Source of the DNA: Bryobacterales bacterium
GTDB taxonomy: Bacteria > Acidobacteriota > Terriglobia > Bryobacterales > UBA6623
Assembly: GCA_022824585.1 (NCBI GenBank)
Contig: JAJDZN010000115.1
Span: 1-43,991, forward strand
Length of the DNA stretch: 43,991 nt
Direction: 5' to 3'
Shown: positions 8,481 to 17,455 of the stretch, piece after piece
Layout: every line of letters begins with the position of its first letter
Numbering within the stretch: the first letter of the stretch is position 1
Notes under the pieces: generated by a model
What the model was told of the DNA's origin: nothing
Seen by the model: the letters and a program-made list of their open reading frames with translations, nothing else
Database searches by the model: none
Program-made: the position numbers and the translations under genes

Positions 8481-10007
8481 ATGGAATCGACCGACCATTA
8501 CGAGACCGAGCAGCCGAGCCCAATTCGGCTCTCTCGTCGCTCCTTCTTAGGACAGTCCGTTGCTGGACTCGGCGTGGGGACGTCAATCCAGCTGTCTGGA
8601 CAATCAAATCCGGGCGAAACTCAGCCGAATATCTTGTTCTGCATATCAGACGACCAATCTTGGACCCACGCCGGAGCTGTCGGAGATCCAATCGTCAAGA
8701 CACCCGCTTTCGACCGTGTCGCCGCCAATGGCGTGCTGTGCACGCACGCGTTCTGCGATGCCCCGACATGCGGCCCGTCGCGAAGTGCCATCCTCACTGG
8801 GCAGTCGATCTGGCGATTGGAGGAGGCCGGCAACATCCATAGCACGCTACCAAGCAAGTTCGCGACCTACACCGAGATGCTCGAAGGAGCCGGCTATATG
8901 ATCGGACACACCAGCAAGGGCTGGTCGCCGGGCCGACTGGAGCCCGGCGGGCGCACACGGAATCCGGCGGGCGACACATTCGAGAGCTTCGAGCAGTTCA
9001 TGGGGCAACGTCCAGCGGACAAGCCATTCTGCTTCTGGCTGGGCAGCCGCGACCCTCACCGGCCCTACGAGCTCGGCTCGGGCCAGCGGTCGGGGAAGGA
9101 CCCGGCGCAGGTCGTCGTCCCGCCACACATGCCCGATAACTCTGTCACTCGCAATGACATCCTCGATTACTACGTCGAAGTCGAACGCTTCGACAGCAAC
9201 GTGGAGCGTGCCTTGAACCTGCTCGCCGAGACTGGCCAACTCGACAACACGATCGTGGTGGTCACGAGCGATCACGGAATGCCTTTCCCCCGCGCCAAGG
9301 CCAGCCTCTACGACTACGGCAGCAGGGTCCCGTTGGCGGTCTCTTGGCCCCGCGCCATCCCGCCGGGTCGGACGGTCGATGACTTCATCAGCCTCAGTGA
9401 CATGGCCCCTACGTTCCTCGAGGCCGCTGGCCTTGAACCGCACGAAGACATGACTGCCCGCAGCCTGCTGCCGATTCTCCAGTCAAGCGAGAGCGGTCAG
9501 GTCGATTCCTCCCGCGACACCGCGTTCTTCGCGATGGAGCGGCACGATGGTTGCCGCCGCGGGGGGAAGGGGTACCCGTGCCGTGCCATTCGCACGGCCG
9601 ACTACCTCTACATCCGCAATTTCGAACCGACGCGCTGGCCATCCGGCTCGCCGAACGCCGCCGATTGCGCGCGCGGGATTCCCTACGGAGAGATCGATTC
9701 GTCGCCGACCAAGACCTTCATGATGGAGAATCGGGGCGATCCATCGGTGGATCGTCTGGCCGAACTGGCGTTCGGCACGCGGCCGGGCCATGAATTGTAC
9801 GACCTGCGTGCGGATCCCGGGCAGCTGCGCAACGTTGCCACGGAACCGGAGCAAGCCGACCAAGCCAAGGCATTGGATGCTCGACTGATGGCGCACTTGG
9901 CCGACACCGGCGATCCGCGCGCCCTCGGCAAGCCCGCGCCGTGGGACTTCTATCCCTATTACGGGCGGAAGGTCAACGAAGACTGGACCGTGGACGCTCC
10001 AGGGTAA
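8481..10007 (+). CDS. Type I (formylglycine) sulfatase with Tat signal
   Basis: Exported sulfatase, 508 aa from ATG 8481 (the open frame extends to a TTG at 8460, but the ATG fits better). A Tat-type signal follows a short leader: LSRRSFLGQSVAGLG, arginines at about 19-20. The metal-binding start of the fold is NILFCISDDQSW, with Asp 57-58. The active-site signature is CGPSR (Cys97), the cysteine converted to formylglycine in type I sulfatases. A second metal/active-site block, SDHGMPF, lies near 260-270, and the C-terminal subdomain ends around HELYDLRADPGQ. It probably cleaves sulfate esters or N-sulfates from polysaccharides in the periplasm; the sequence resembles the heparan-N-sulfatase-like S1 branch, but the substrate cannot be fixed. 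No formylglycine-generating enzyme is in the window. Confidence 0.9.
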   Translation: MESTDHYETEQPSPIRLSRRSFLGQSVAGLGVGTSIQLSGQSNPGETQPNILFCISDDQSWTHAGAVGDPIVKTPAFDRVAANGVLCTHAFCDAPTCGPSRSAILTGQSIWRLEEAGNIHSTLPSKFATYTEMLEGAGYMIGHTSKGWSPGRLEPGGRTRNPAGDTFESFEQFMGQRPADKPFCFWLGSRDPHRPYELGSGQRSGKDPAQVVVPPHMPDNSVTRNDILDYYVEVERFDSNVERALNLLAETGQLDNTIVVVTSDHGMPFPRAKASLYDYGSRVPLAVSWPRAIPPGRTVDDFISLSDMAPTFLEAAGLEPHEDMTARSLLPILQSSESGQVDSSRDTAFFAMERHDGCRRGGKGYPCRAIRTADYLYIRNFEPTRWPSGSPNAADCARGIPYGEIDSSPTKTFMMENRGDPSVDRLAELAFGTRPGHELYDLRADPGQLRNVATEPEQADQAKALDARLMAHLADTGDPRALGKPAPWDFYPYYGRKVNEDWTVDAPG

Positions 10008-10246
10008 GCCGAACAATCCCTGACCAAGCCCCACCGACCACCCTAGAGAGACGCGCTTGTTGTCCGGCGCACGATTGAGTCGACCGGGCCCACAGCAACC
10101 GGATTCGAATCCGTCGTCAACGACCGTCCAAACGGCGATAGCCAGCCACGACGCAGGGCCGCTCTATTGCGCATCCCGCGGCCGAGTCTAGCTTGGGTCC
10201 TCTCGTCACCGGATCGCGGGCCGTAGAATGAATAGGCTCCGCGCCT

Positions 10247-10333
10247 GCCCGGTTGGCGAAATTGGTAGACGCAACGGACTTAAAATCCGTTGTCCGCAAG
10301 GACGTGTGGGTTCGAATCCCTCACCGGGCACCA
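10247..10333 (+). tRNA. tRNA-Leu (anticodon TAA)
   Basis: The acceptor stem GCCCGGT pairs with ACCGGGC, followed by discriminator A and an encoded CCA (10331-10333). The anticodon stem-loop reads ACGGACTTAAAATCCGT with anticodon TAA. A long variable arm (TGTCCGCAAGGACG) and T-loop TTCGAAT follow, all typical of a class II leucine tRNA. The 3' end of tRNA genes is a frequent integration site; a DUF6236 gene follows at 10548. Confidence 0.96.
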
Positions 10334-10547
10334 CTGGTTCTCAAGAAACTATTGAACCAATGGACTTAGATGGAGATTAAGATTCTCGTTACTGCTGGAA
10401 GTACTACATTGGGGATTGCCCGAACGCCGATTGTCACTGTCTATGCCGATTCATGGGCGGCCTCAAGGGATGAGTGCCGGATCTGATCACGAAGACCCTT
10501 GGGTGGGTGGAGGACCGCCACGCCGGGTTATTTGGGGACGCTAGGAA

Positions 10548-11579
10548 ATGACGATGCACAATTCTCAACCGGATACCAAGGCACGCGAAGTAGCCTTCTA
10601 CTACCCAGGATGGATCTGGCATGACGGGGACTCTCTTAAGAATCTCTTGCTCTTCTTCGATGGCATCGCCTTGCTTGTTCCTGATTACATGCAGGACTTG
10701 GTTGATCAGGTCGACTATGAGTTGACAGTTCCGCTACTCGATGCCGGCCTCCTTCACAGACTGAAACCCGAAGAACTTGTCGATGAAGCGGCAACCGAGA
10801 ATCTCGTACATTCGCTCGCCAACATTCTAGGGACTGGGGCGTTGGACTCGCTTGCCAGCGAAGCGACTCAGTTTCATGGACTCTCGTATTCGCGACTCGG
10901 CGGTTTCGGCAATCGATGGCTCGCGGACAGGATCATCTGCGAGCTTAAGGCCCGTGGCTTGGCCAGAGATAGCGAGGATGGTGTATCTGTCCCGTTGCAC
11001 CCGCAGGTCCATGCCTTGGTACTCGTGCTACTCGCGCAGATCCTGCGTCCGTACGGGGAACGTCAAGGGCTCGTGCTGCAGCCCGCCACGGACCAGGTAC
11101 AGCTCGTGGAGTCGCTCCGAGAGGTGCTTTCGCTGCAGTCCACGCCGTCGGCTGGCCATGTCGTGGCCACCGACTTCGCGACAGTCGGCGTGGACCTGAG
11201 CCATGTTCCTTTGGACGAGGTCCTCTCATTCCGCGAAGAGCAAGGTGCCAGCTACCGGGCGTATGCGCGATCGGTTAGGAGTTTCATGCGAGATATGAGC
11301 CTGTTGGACGAAAAAGCTCGGGCTGAGGCGCAGAAAGACCGAATCGAGGAGATCCAAGATCTCGAGAGCAGCCTCAGTCGCCGCACGCAAGATTGCTGGA
11401 AGCGTCCCGCATCGTTCGGACTTTCGATCGCAGGCGCTGCATGGAGCGCCCTGACGGGCGATTTCATCGGCCCACTGATCTCAGGGGGCCAAGAGCTCCT
11501 GCGCGATCAGGAAGGGAGCCCAGCGGACTGCGAGGCATATTCATACTTGTTCCGAGCCAAGCGGCGGTTCGGGGCCTGA
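10548..11579 (+). CDS. DUF6236-like protein of unknown function
   Basis: 343 aa. The N-terminal block (AFYYPGWIWHDGDSLK, then LLFFDGIALLVP, about residues 15-45) matches my memory of the DUF6236 family, in which a strand-helix unit opens proteins often seen near mobile or defence genes. The middle is helical, with a charged coiled-coil-like stretch at about 240-285. It is followed by a moderately hydrophobic Gly/Ala segment (FGLSIAGAAWSAL, about 295-310) that could contact membrane. No catalytic motif is apparent. ATG 10548 follows a GGAA-like purine run (ctaggaa). It lies downstream of tRNA-Leu, which is compatible with insertion at the tRNA. Biochemical function unknown. Confidence 0.7.
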   Translation: MTMHNSQPDTKAREVAFYYPGWIWHDGDSLKNLLLFFDGIALLVPDYMQDLVDQVDYELTVPLLDAGLLHRLKPEELVDEAATENLVHSLANILGTGALDSLASEATQFHGLSYSRLGGFGNRWLADRIICELKARGLARDSEDGVSVPLHPQVHALVLVLLAQILRPYGERQGLVLQPATDQVQLVESLREVLSLQSTPSAGHVVATDFATVGVDLSHVPLDEVLSFREEQGASYRAYARSVRSFMRDMSLLDEKARAEAQKDRIEEIQDLESSLSRRTQDCWKRPASFGLSIAGAAWSALTGDFIGPLISGGQELLRDQEGSPADCEAYSYLFRAKRRFGA

Positions 11580-11776
11580 CCGACGGCAAGCGGTCCGGGG
11601 CCTTTTCAGGGAGTTGGGTGGCAACGACGCCCCCGCACACCCCTCCCGTGTTCCGCTAGCGCAGATCACCAGGTGGACGTGCAGAGGGGGTTCATGGGCC
11701 GGCGAGATGGCGTTTAGCTTGGGTGTCGAGCCTAGCTGTCGCTTGGGCAACGATTAGGGGCCGTCCTAGTGAGGGC

Positions 11777-12217
11777 TTATCCATGATGCTTGAGCCGCCG
11801 TTGACGGAACATAGCAATTGCGCCCACTGTACCTGACCCAGCGACAAGTGCGGCCGGCAATGGTGTTGGGATTGCCGTGAGCACGGCGACCAAGAGGCCC
11901 TTCCCAGCAGCAAGCCCGCGATTGTCCCGTGGCGATCCGTGGTGCTGCATGAGGCCGGTCGCAACACCCAAGACGATACCAACGGGAATCGACATCAGCC
12001 AGCCCACGGGCCCTGTTAGAGCACGCACTGACTCGTCGACTTCCGCGGCAGAGCGGAAGCCGTCTGGACTACCACTGTACGTGCCGCCGTCTCGAGACGA
12101 AGATCCGCAAGATGCACCACGGGCTAGGGCCATCCTAGCTGAGCTTGGAAAGGCGGACCGTGCCAGCCACGAGGATGCTCCCTTGTTGTTGTTTATCAGT
12201 ATTTTGACAATACTCAC
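11777..12217 (-). CDS. Small predicted membrane protein, unknown
   Basis: Up to 146 codons on the minus strand. The N-terminal third (about 45 residues) is Ser/Ala/Arg-rich and may be untranslated; an internal start is possible. From about residue 60 on it looks protein-like: SPDGFRSAAEVDESVR, then two hydrophobic segments, VGWLMSIPVGIVLGVATGLM and KGLLVAVLTAIPTPLP, ending in a basic tail. I recognise no family. The opposite strand also has an open frame (11877-12227), but it is Pro/Arg-rich and lacks hydrophobic organisation, so I prefer this strand. It faces the DUF6236 gene tail to tail. Confidence 0.4.
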   Translation of the reverse strand: MSIVKILINNNKGASSWLARSAFPSSARMALARGASCGSSSRDGGTYSGSPDGFRSAAEVDESVRALTGPVGWLMSIPVGIVLGVATGLMQHHGSPRDNRGLAAGKGLLVAVLTAIPTPLPAALVAGSGTVGAIAMFRQRRLKHHG

Positions 12218-12244
12218 CGAAACCTAATACACCCTGAGAACCCC

Positions 12245-13237
12245 TTAATCAGTGGCGACCCCGGACACCAAGCGCCCCTCTGACAGCGCGTGCACACCAT
12301 CATCCGCGTGGTAGGAACTGCGCACCAGCGCCCCGGACTCGACATGCCGGAAGCCAACCCGGCGGCCATGCTCGCGAATCCGCTCGAACTCCTCCGGGGT
12401 GTAGTACTTCTGAATCGCCAAGTGGTCGGGCGAGGGCCGCAGGTACTGTCCCACCGTCAAGATGTCCACGCCGTGCTCGCGCAGGTCGCCTAGGGTGTCG
12501 TAGATCTCCGCATCGGTCTCGCCGAGTCCCAGCATGATGCCTGACTTGGTCGGAATCGCCGGCCGCGCCGAGCCGGCGTGCCGCAACATCATCAGAGAGC
12601 GGCCGTAGTCCGAGCCGACCCGTACCGTGCGGTACAGGCGAGGCACGGTCTCGATGTTGTGATTGAGGATGTTCGGCCGGGCATCCAAGACGATGTCCAT
12701 GGCAGACCGCGAGCCTTGGAAATCCGGCACCAACACCTCCACGGTGCAGTCCGGCAGGCGCGCCCGGATCGCCTGGATCGTCATGGCGAATAGCTCCGCG
12801 CCGCCGTCCGGCCTGTCGTCACGGTTGACGCTCGTCACCACGGCGTGACGCAGCCCCATCTGCGCGATGGCATCCGCCACTCGTCTCGGCTCGTCGTAGT
12901 CCACTGTCTCGGGAGGCCCTTTCTGCACGGCGCAGAAGCCGCAGCGCCGCGTGCATACATTGCCCAAGATCATGAATGTCGCGCTGAGGCGATTCCAGCA
13001 ATCCCCGACATTGGGGCAAGCGGCGCTCTCGCAGACGGTGTGCAGGCGCAGCTCGCGAACCAAGCCCTTCAGCCGTTGGTAGTTCTGGCCGGTCACCGCA
13101 GGGGCAACGAGCCAGCGGGGGCGTGCGCCGGCCGGGTTCTCGAGCGGCTTGGCATGCGCCGGAACGATCGGCTTGGAACGCAGGTTCGCAACCGGGATAA
13201 AGCCGCTCATTGGTTCGCCGATCCGCAGGCCCGGCAC
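12245..13237 (-). CDS. lipA: Lipoyl synthase
   Basis: Radical-SAM enzyme inserting two sulfurs into octanoyl groups on the E2 and H proteins to make lipoyl cofactor, up to 330 aa. Both iron-sulfur cluster motifs are present: the auxiliary cluster CESAACPNVGDCW and the radical-SAM CTRRCGFC. Downstream come VTSVNRDD, the LNHNIET block and the C-terminal RSSYHA tail whose serine region ligates the auxiliary cluster. The start may be the internal ATG at 13210 (MSGFIPVAN), which gives 321 aa and fits family length. It is transcribed in the same direction as the aquaporin gene upstream, 75 bp apart. No lipB is visible nearby. Confidence 0.96.
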   Translation of the reverse strand: MPGLRIGEPMSGFIPVANLRSKPIVPAHAKPLENPAGARPRWLVAPAVTGQNYQRLKGLVRELRLHTVCESAACPNVGDCWNRLSATFMILGNVCTRRCGFCAVQKGPPETVDYDEPRRVADAIAQMGLRHAVVTSVNRDDRPDGGAELFAMTIQAIRARLPDCTVEVLVPDFQGSRSAMDIVLDARPNILNHNIETVPRLYRTVRVGSDYGRSLMMLRHAGSARPAIPTKSGIMLGLGETDAEIYDTLGDLREHGVDILTVGQYLRPSPDHLAIQKYYTPEEFERIREHGRRVGFRHVESGALVRSSYHADDGVHALSEGRLVSGVATD

Positions 13238-13312
13238 CCTTCGCGAGGGCCGGCGGACCTCGACCTCATGCTAGCAGCGCGCTGCCGGGGCGTGCCCGAG
13301 AAGGACTGCCGA

Positions 13313-13960
13313 CTATTCCTCGCTGGAGAAGAACTTATACACCAAGGCCGCCAACACTCCGCCCAGTGGGCAAGCCACGAAGAAGATCCACAGGGAGGAA
13401 ATCGCATTCGAGGCATCGCTGAACAATGCCGGCCCGAGCGAGCGTGCCGGGTTCAGCGAGGCTCCTGTCACCGGGCCACCCGCCAAGATGCAGGCCGTTA
13501 CGATGAAGCCGATCACGATGGGCGCGAAGTCGCCCGCCTTGCCGCTGACAGCCGTATGGTAGATCGCGTTGACGAGCAAGAACGTCAGGAACAGCTCCAG
13601 CAAGAACGCCTGGCCGATGCCGACGCCCGCAGCCGGAACCGTCGCACCCATGGCACCCGCGGAATCACCCAGAACATAGAACAGCGTCGCAGCGCCCACG
13701 ATTCCACCAAGCAACTGCACGAGGATGTATCCGATCGCGTCGCTGAGCTTGATCTGGCCGCCCGCGAGCAAGCCGATGGTGACCGCCGGGTTGATGTGCG
13801 ATCCGGAATAGCTGCCGTAGGAGAACGCAAACGTCATCACCACCAAGCCGAAGGCGAAGGCGGCCGCCACGAGACTGCCGCTGACCTGGGCCGCGCCTGC
13901 GCCTATGAAGATCAGCGCGAACGTCCCAATGAACTCGGCAACGAGTGCTTTGATTTGCAT
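13313..13960 (-). CDS. MIP-family aquaporin / channel
   Basis: Inner-membrane channel of about 215 aa from ATG 13960 (MQIKALVAEFIGTF); the open frame extends upstream to 14008. Six hydrophobic helices are visible. Both NPA boxes are intact, SHINPAVT and SLNPARS, with the selectivity-filter Arg after the second NPA. Aligned by eye with E. coli AqpZ, the filter Phe is kept, but the His position is Ile and the Thr before NPA is Ala, so the pore is probably less strictly water-selective than AqpZ. It could pass small neutral solutes. It is divergent from the phospholipase gene, with about 140 bp between them. Confidence 0.92.
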   Translation of the reverse strand: MQIKALVAEFIGTFALIFIGAGAAQVSGSLVAAAFAFGLVVMTFAFSYGSYSGSHINPAVTIGLLAGGQIKLSDAIGYILVQLLGGIVGAATLFYVLGDSAGAMGATVPAAGVGIGQAFLLELFLTFLLVNAIYHTAVSGKAGDFAPIVIGFIVTACILAGGPVTGASLNPARSLGPALFSDASNAISSLWIFFVACPLGGVLAALVYKFFSSEE

Positions 13961-14098
13961 GAATCGAGTACCTCCTGCGCTTCCCGCTGCCGGCGGGCGT
14001 AGCGACACCGCAGCATTGTATCAGCGGCTCGCGTCAGGTTGCTTCAGGTGTTCCTTATACTTGCCTCAGATAGCAGGGATTCGTTACGGAGCCCGAAA

Positions 14099-15781
14099 AT
14101 GAGAACTGTGCAACAGCAACGCAGCGACGTTGAGCAGTATCTCGACTCGGGATTCTTGGACCTTGACGGGCTGCTGGACGCACTCGAACTCGCCGTCGAG
14201 CCTTCCTCCAGCCTTTTCGGCAAGCCCGGCTTGCAACTGCGCAAGTGTCCTGCCGAAGGGCGGAAGGTAGCGATCGCGATCAGCGGAGGCGGCGCAGCCG
14301 GGGCCTACAATGCAGGCTTGCTGGAAGTCCTGCTCGCCCGCATGCAGAAACGCGGAATCGAGCCGGACCTGCTGGTCGGCACGTCCTCCGGTGCACTCAA
14401 CGGCTACGGCGTCTTCCTTGAGTCGCTGGGCATGGGCAATCCCCAGTTCGACCGCGAGCCCTCGGTGCGGCAGCCTTACGAGAGCTACATCGCTTCGGTT
14501 TGGTCGTACATGGCCCGTGACGGCAAGGCATCTCGCTGGGTCGTCGGCCGCCGTTCGTGGATCGTCAGGCTGGTGTCGCGCGGCGCACGAAGGCGTTGGA
14601 GCCTAGCTGGGCTGATCTTGGCGGCCATCGGCGCCTTGCTGCTGTTCCAACCGAATTTGCTCCTGCCGCTCGCAACAGTAGTAGCGAAACCCGGCCCGGA
14701 CGACCTCGCGGGAGCCGTGCCGTTCTTGTTCGGATACGCCGTCGTCGCTACGGTAGTGCTGAGCCTCGTCCTGTGGCTGGTCCTGCGCAGGTTCGGTCCG
14801 AGCCTGTTCCTCGACCTGCCACTGCTGGCATTCCTAGCCAACACCGGACCCAACGGCGATCTGCGACGCCGTCCTAGCGGGCCCAAGGGCCAAGCCGTCG
14901 ATCAAGCCAAGGTGCTCAGCCGGAATATTGTCCGCCGCTGGTACGACCGCGGCAGGCACGCACCGGAGTTCATCATCACCGGCACTGACATTTCGGCCGG
15001 ACGCGAGTGCCTGTTCACTCTGGTGCGCCCAGAGACCTATGGCTTGCTGCGGCGGGCAGAGTGGATGGCGGTGCAATTCGATTCCGACTCGGGCGCGGCG
15101 AGCGAATATCGCGGGCAGACCGAGGCACTGTTTACCCGCTCCGAACGCCTACTGCAAGCGCTCGTAGCTTCGTCAGCCGTGCCGGGCGCCTTCCCGACCC
15201 AACGGATTGGCATCTACGAGGGCGGCTCGAGCTCGGTGGCCCACCACCACTTCGTCGATGGCGGGGTGATGAACAACAGCCCCGTCCACATCGCCATCGA
15301 CGCGGGCGCGACACACGTGATCTCGCTCGAGATCCTGCCACACGATTCCAGCGACGAGCTGTGTCCCGACCAGCGCGGCCGCGGGCGTTACCTGCTGTTG
15401 GAGGCAGCTCTTGCAACCTTGACGACCGTGCTTGAGCGAGCGATCAAGCAGGACGTGCGCCGGACTGCCTCGTGGAACCGTTTCCTAGTCAGCCGTCCGA
15501 AGAGCCTCGATAGCGGCCGCGCCGAGGACACGGAGAACCGGCGCAGCAGGCGCATCGTGCCCTTATACCGAATCGCGCCTACCGAACCACTGGTCGGCAC
15601 CGTCGAATTCGACGGGCGGTTCGAGGCGGGCCAACGAACGGTAACGCTGCGAGACCTGTTGCAGCGTGGAGTACTCGATATGCAGGGTCGGAATGTATGG
15701 ACAGCGACCCTGCGGCACGAACCGGGATGGCGAGACCCCGACTCCGAGGTGGCCGAGTCGCTTTACCAGGCGAGTGCCTAA
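14099..15781 (+). CDS. Patatin-like phospholipase with an internal two-helix membrane segment
   Basis: 560 aa from ATG 14099. The oxyanion loop is ISGGGAAGAYNAG (about 61-73), the nucleophile elbow is GTSSGALNG (Ser about 96), and the second dyad residue is the Asp in VDGGVMNNSP. These are the hallmarks of patatin-type Ser-Asp acyl hydrolases acting on phospholipids or other acyl lipids. Unusually, two strongly hydrophobic segments (about 168-195 and 207-230) sit inside the catalytic domain, between nucleophile and Asp, with basic residues before them. This would anchor the enzyme in the inner membrane. A long Arg-rich C-terminal part follows. No neighbouring effector or sensor gene suggests a CBASS-type role; it seems to be a single gene. 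Confidence 0.88.
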   Translation: MRTVQQQRSDVEQYLDSGFLDLDGLLDALELAVEPSSSLFGKPGLQLRKCPAEGRKVAIAISGGGAAGAYNAGLLEVLLARMQKRGIEPDLLVGTSSGALNGYGVFLESLGMGNPQFDREPSVRQPYESYIASVWSYMARDGKASRWVVGRRSWIVRLVSRGARRRWSLAGLILAAIGALLLFQPNLLLPLATVVAKPGPDDLAGAVPFLFGYAVVATVVLSLVLWLVLRRFGPSLFLDLPLLAFLANTGPNGDLRRRPSGPKGQAVDQAKVLSRNIVRRWYDRGRHAPEFIITGTDISAGRECLFTLVRPETYGLLRRAEWMAVQFDSDSGAASEYRGQTEALFTRSERLLQALVASSAVPGAFPTQRIGIYEGGSSSVAHHHFVDGGVMNNSPVHIAIDAGATHVISLEILPHDSSDELCPDQRGRGRYLLLEAALATLTTVLERAIKQDVRRTASWNRFLVSRPKSLDSGRAEDTENRRSRRIVPLYRIAPTEPLVGTVEFDGRFEAGQRTVTLRDLLQRGVLDMQGRNVWTATLRHEPGWRDPDSEVAESLYQASA

Positions 15782-16151
15782 GTCGATTGACATGCGCGGC
15801 ACCGCCACGGGCCGCCAACGCCCTGTGCGGAGTGATGGGGTAGCGGGAGCGGCTCTGTCCTAGTCTGCGGTGCATGGCGGGGCACCGACTGCTGATCGGT
15901 CGCCCGCGCTTCCCATTGATCGCCACTCTCCGAGCCTGAAGCTGCTCGGAGGAGGCCTCGGCCCGCATGTTCTCGTGCAGGGCAGGTCGGTGTGGCAAAG
16001 CAGTTCGGTGATGCGTGACCTCAGCCTGTATTGCTCGGCCAACTTCACCATTCCCAATCATTGCAATCCTTGCTTGGTCAGCTTCGCGTGGACCGCAGCA
16101 GGGCTGATCGTGCCGCGGTTGAATGACTCGCCGACTTAATTTCGCAGCAAA
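15782..16151. other. Intergenic stretch before the paired-ATPase operon
   Basis: About 370 bases with open frames on both strands but none that looks like protein: low hydrophobic order, many Arg/Pro/Cys and no motif. It may contain the terminator of the phospholipase gene and decayed coding DNA. I could not identify a source. Confidence 0.35.
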
Positions 16152-16166
16152 TCTGTTGCCAACAGA
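16152..16166. promoter_or_regulatory. Perfect 7-bp inverted repeat, candidate operator
   Basis: The sequence tctgttg-c-caacaga is a perfect inverted repeat with one central base. It lies over the expected -35 region of the promoter for the ATPase pair, just upstream of a TATAAT box. A dimeric repressor bound here would block RNA polymerase. The identity of the regulator is not known; the winged-helix domains of the ATPases themselves are possible candidates. Confidence 0.5.
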
Positions 16167-16173
16167 ATTGTTA

Positions 16174-16179
16174 TATAAT
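16174..16179 (+). promoter_or_regulatory. Consensus -10 box (TATAAT), probable leaderless start
   Basis: A perfect TATAAT ends seven bases before the ATG at 16186. Transcription would therefore start at or next to the A of the start codon, and there is no Shine-Dalgarno sequence upstream. No good -35 hexamer is seen at 17 bp; the inverted repeat occupies that place. This suggests a leaderless mRNA under operator control. Confidence 0.55.
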
Positions 16180-16185
16180 ACGGCT

Positions 16186-17442
16186 ATGAGCAAGAAGCTT
16201 GAGATGGCCGGTGCCTCGTGGGTCGACGGCGAGAGGTTCTTCGGTCGGCAGGTGGATCTGGAATTGCTTACAGAACGGGTCCGTCGCGGATCGCACACAT
16301 TGCTCACGGCTGCTCGACGAATGGGGAAGACGAGCCTGGTCCGCGAACTACTTCGAAAGCTCCGCGAGACCGGAGATTTCGAGACGTTCTATGTTGATCT
16401 TGAGGCGGCCGACGACCATCGTCACGCAGTGGCCGAGATCGGTAGCTGCTGCGCAGGCGCTAAGGGCGTAGGAGATCGGATATCGAGAGTCCTAGGCGAA
16501 GCTCTGGAGCGACTTGATGAACTCAGCGTGTTTGACCTGAATGTCAAGCTCCGGGCTCGGATAGACGACGGCAATTGGCAGCATCAAGCGGACGAGATCT
16601 TCGACGGGATAGCGTCCTGCGGCAAGCCTGCTGTTCTGGCCATTGACGAGCTACCCATCCTCGTGAACAGACTCCTTAAGGGCCCCGACTACTCCATCAC
16701 CCCAGAGCGAAGAGCACGAGCCAACCAGTTCCTCAGCTGGCTTCGGAAGAATGCCCAAACGCACCGAGGCAGGGTGATCCTAGCCCTAACTGGCAGCGTG
16801 GGTATGGAGCCGATTCTCAAGCAAGCCAACCTCAGTGCGCTCGCCAATGCCTACGAACCGTATCTCCTCCAGCCATGGAGCGTCGAGGAAGCTACGGGCT
16901 GCCTCGAAGCGCTGGCGAGGCAATATGACCTCGCGCTTGACGAGAGCATCCCGCAACGTATCTGCGACCGACTGCGTTGCTGCATCCCGCACCACGTGCA
17001 GCAGTTCTTCAGCCACCTGCATCACCACCTCCGAATGGAGCGTCGAACTGAGGCAACCGTGGAAGACGTCGAATTGGTGTACTCGCAACGAATGCTCAGC
17101 GTAGAGGGCCAAGTTCACCTCGAGCACTATGAAGGTCGACTGAGGACGGTCCTAGGCACAGAGCGGTACGAACTGGCGCTCGAGATCTTGACCGAAGCCG
17201 CCTGCGGCGGCGGACCGCTGACCGTCCGGGCGCTCGAGTTGTTCCGCAACTACGCGGAGCACTGCCTGGAGCTACCCAGATCCACTGTCTCGGACGTGTT
17301 AACGGTCTTGGAAAACGATGGCTACCTCCGAGTCATAGATGGCGAATACGGGTTCATCTCGGGCCTGCTTGAGGACTGGTGGAGAACGCGCCATTGTACC
17401 CACTACGTGCCCCTCGCAGATCGGGCGGTTCAGGACGTGTAA
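16186..17442 (+). CDS. P-loop ATPase with C-terminal winged helix (first gene of ATPase pair)
   Basis: 418 aa from ATG 16186. After an FFGR recognition block (about 18-21), typical of the archaeal-type/Orc1-Cdc6-like ATPase group, comes a degenerate Walker A, TAARRMGKTS (about 41-50), where RRMGKT replaces the usual GxxGxGKT as in many members of that group. The Walker B is VLAIDELPIL (about 150-159) and the sensor-like strand is VILALTGSVGME. A helical lid follows, then from about 345 a winged-helix fold (TVSDVLTVLENDGYLRV). The 13-bp gap to the next gene and the shared direction make a two-gene operon. No nuclease, protease or membrane effector domain is visible. Likely a regulatory or sensing NTPase; the exact role is unknown. 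Confidence 0.75.
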   Translation: MSKKLEMAGASWVDGERFFGRQVDLELLTERVRRGSHTLLTAARRMGKTSLVRELLRKLRETGDFETFYVDLEAADDHRHAVAEIGSCCAGAKGVGDRISRVLGEALERLDELSVFDLNVKLRARIDDGNWQHQADEIFDGIASCGKPAVLAIDELPILVNRLLKGPDYSITPERRARANQFLSWLRKNAQTHRGRVILALTGSVGMEPILKQANLSALANAYEPYLLQPWSVEEATGCLEALARQYDLALDESIPQRICDRLRCCIPHHVQQFFSHLHHHLRMERRTEATVEDVELVYSQRMLSVEGQVHLEHYEGRLRTVLGTERYELALEILTEAACGGGPLTVRALELFRNYAEHCLELPRSTVSDVLTVLENDGYLRVIDGEYGFISGLLEDWWRTRHCTHYVPLADRAVQDV

Positions 17443-17455
17443 GGGCAGGTTCGAA

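Noticed and set aside
10101..10112. Palindrome ggattcgaatcc resembling a tRNA T-loop
   Set aside because: The flanking bases do not form a T stem (no G53-C61 pair), so it is not a tRNA remnant; a 12-bp palindrome alone is weak evidence.
12845..14002. Plus-strand open frame of 385 codons across lipA and the aquaporin gene
   Set aside because: It is antisense to two certain genes; its translation is His/Arg/Gln-rich without motifs, a typical GC-rich shadow frame.
14099..15781. CBASS-type effector phospholipase
   Set aside because: No cyclic-nucleotide synthase or partner genes are adjacent; neighbours are an aquaporin gene and a 400-bp gap.
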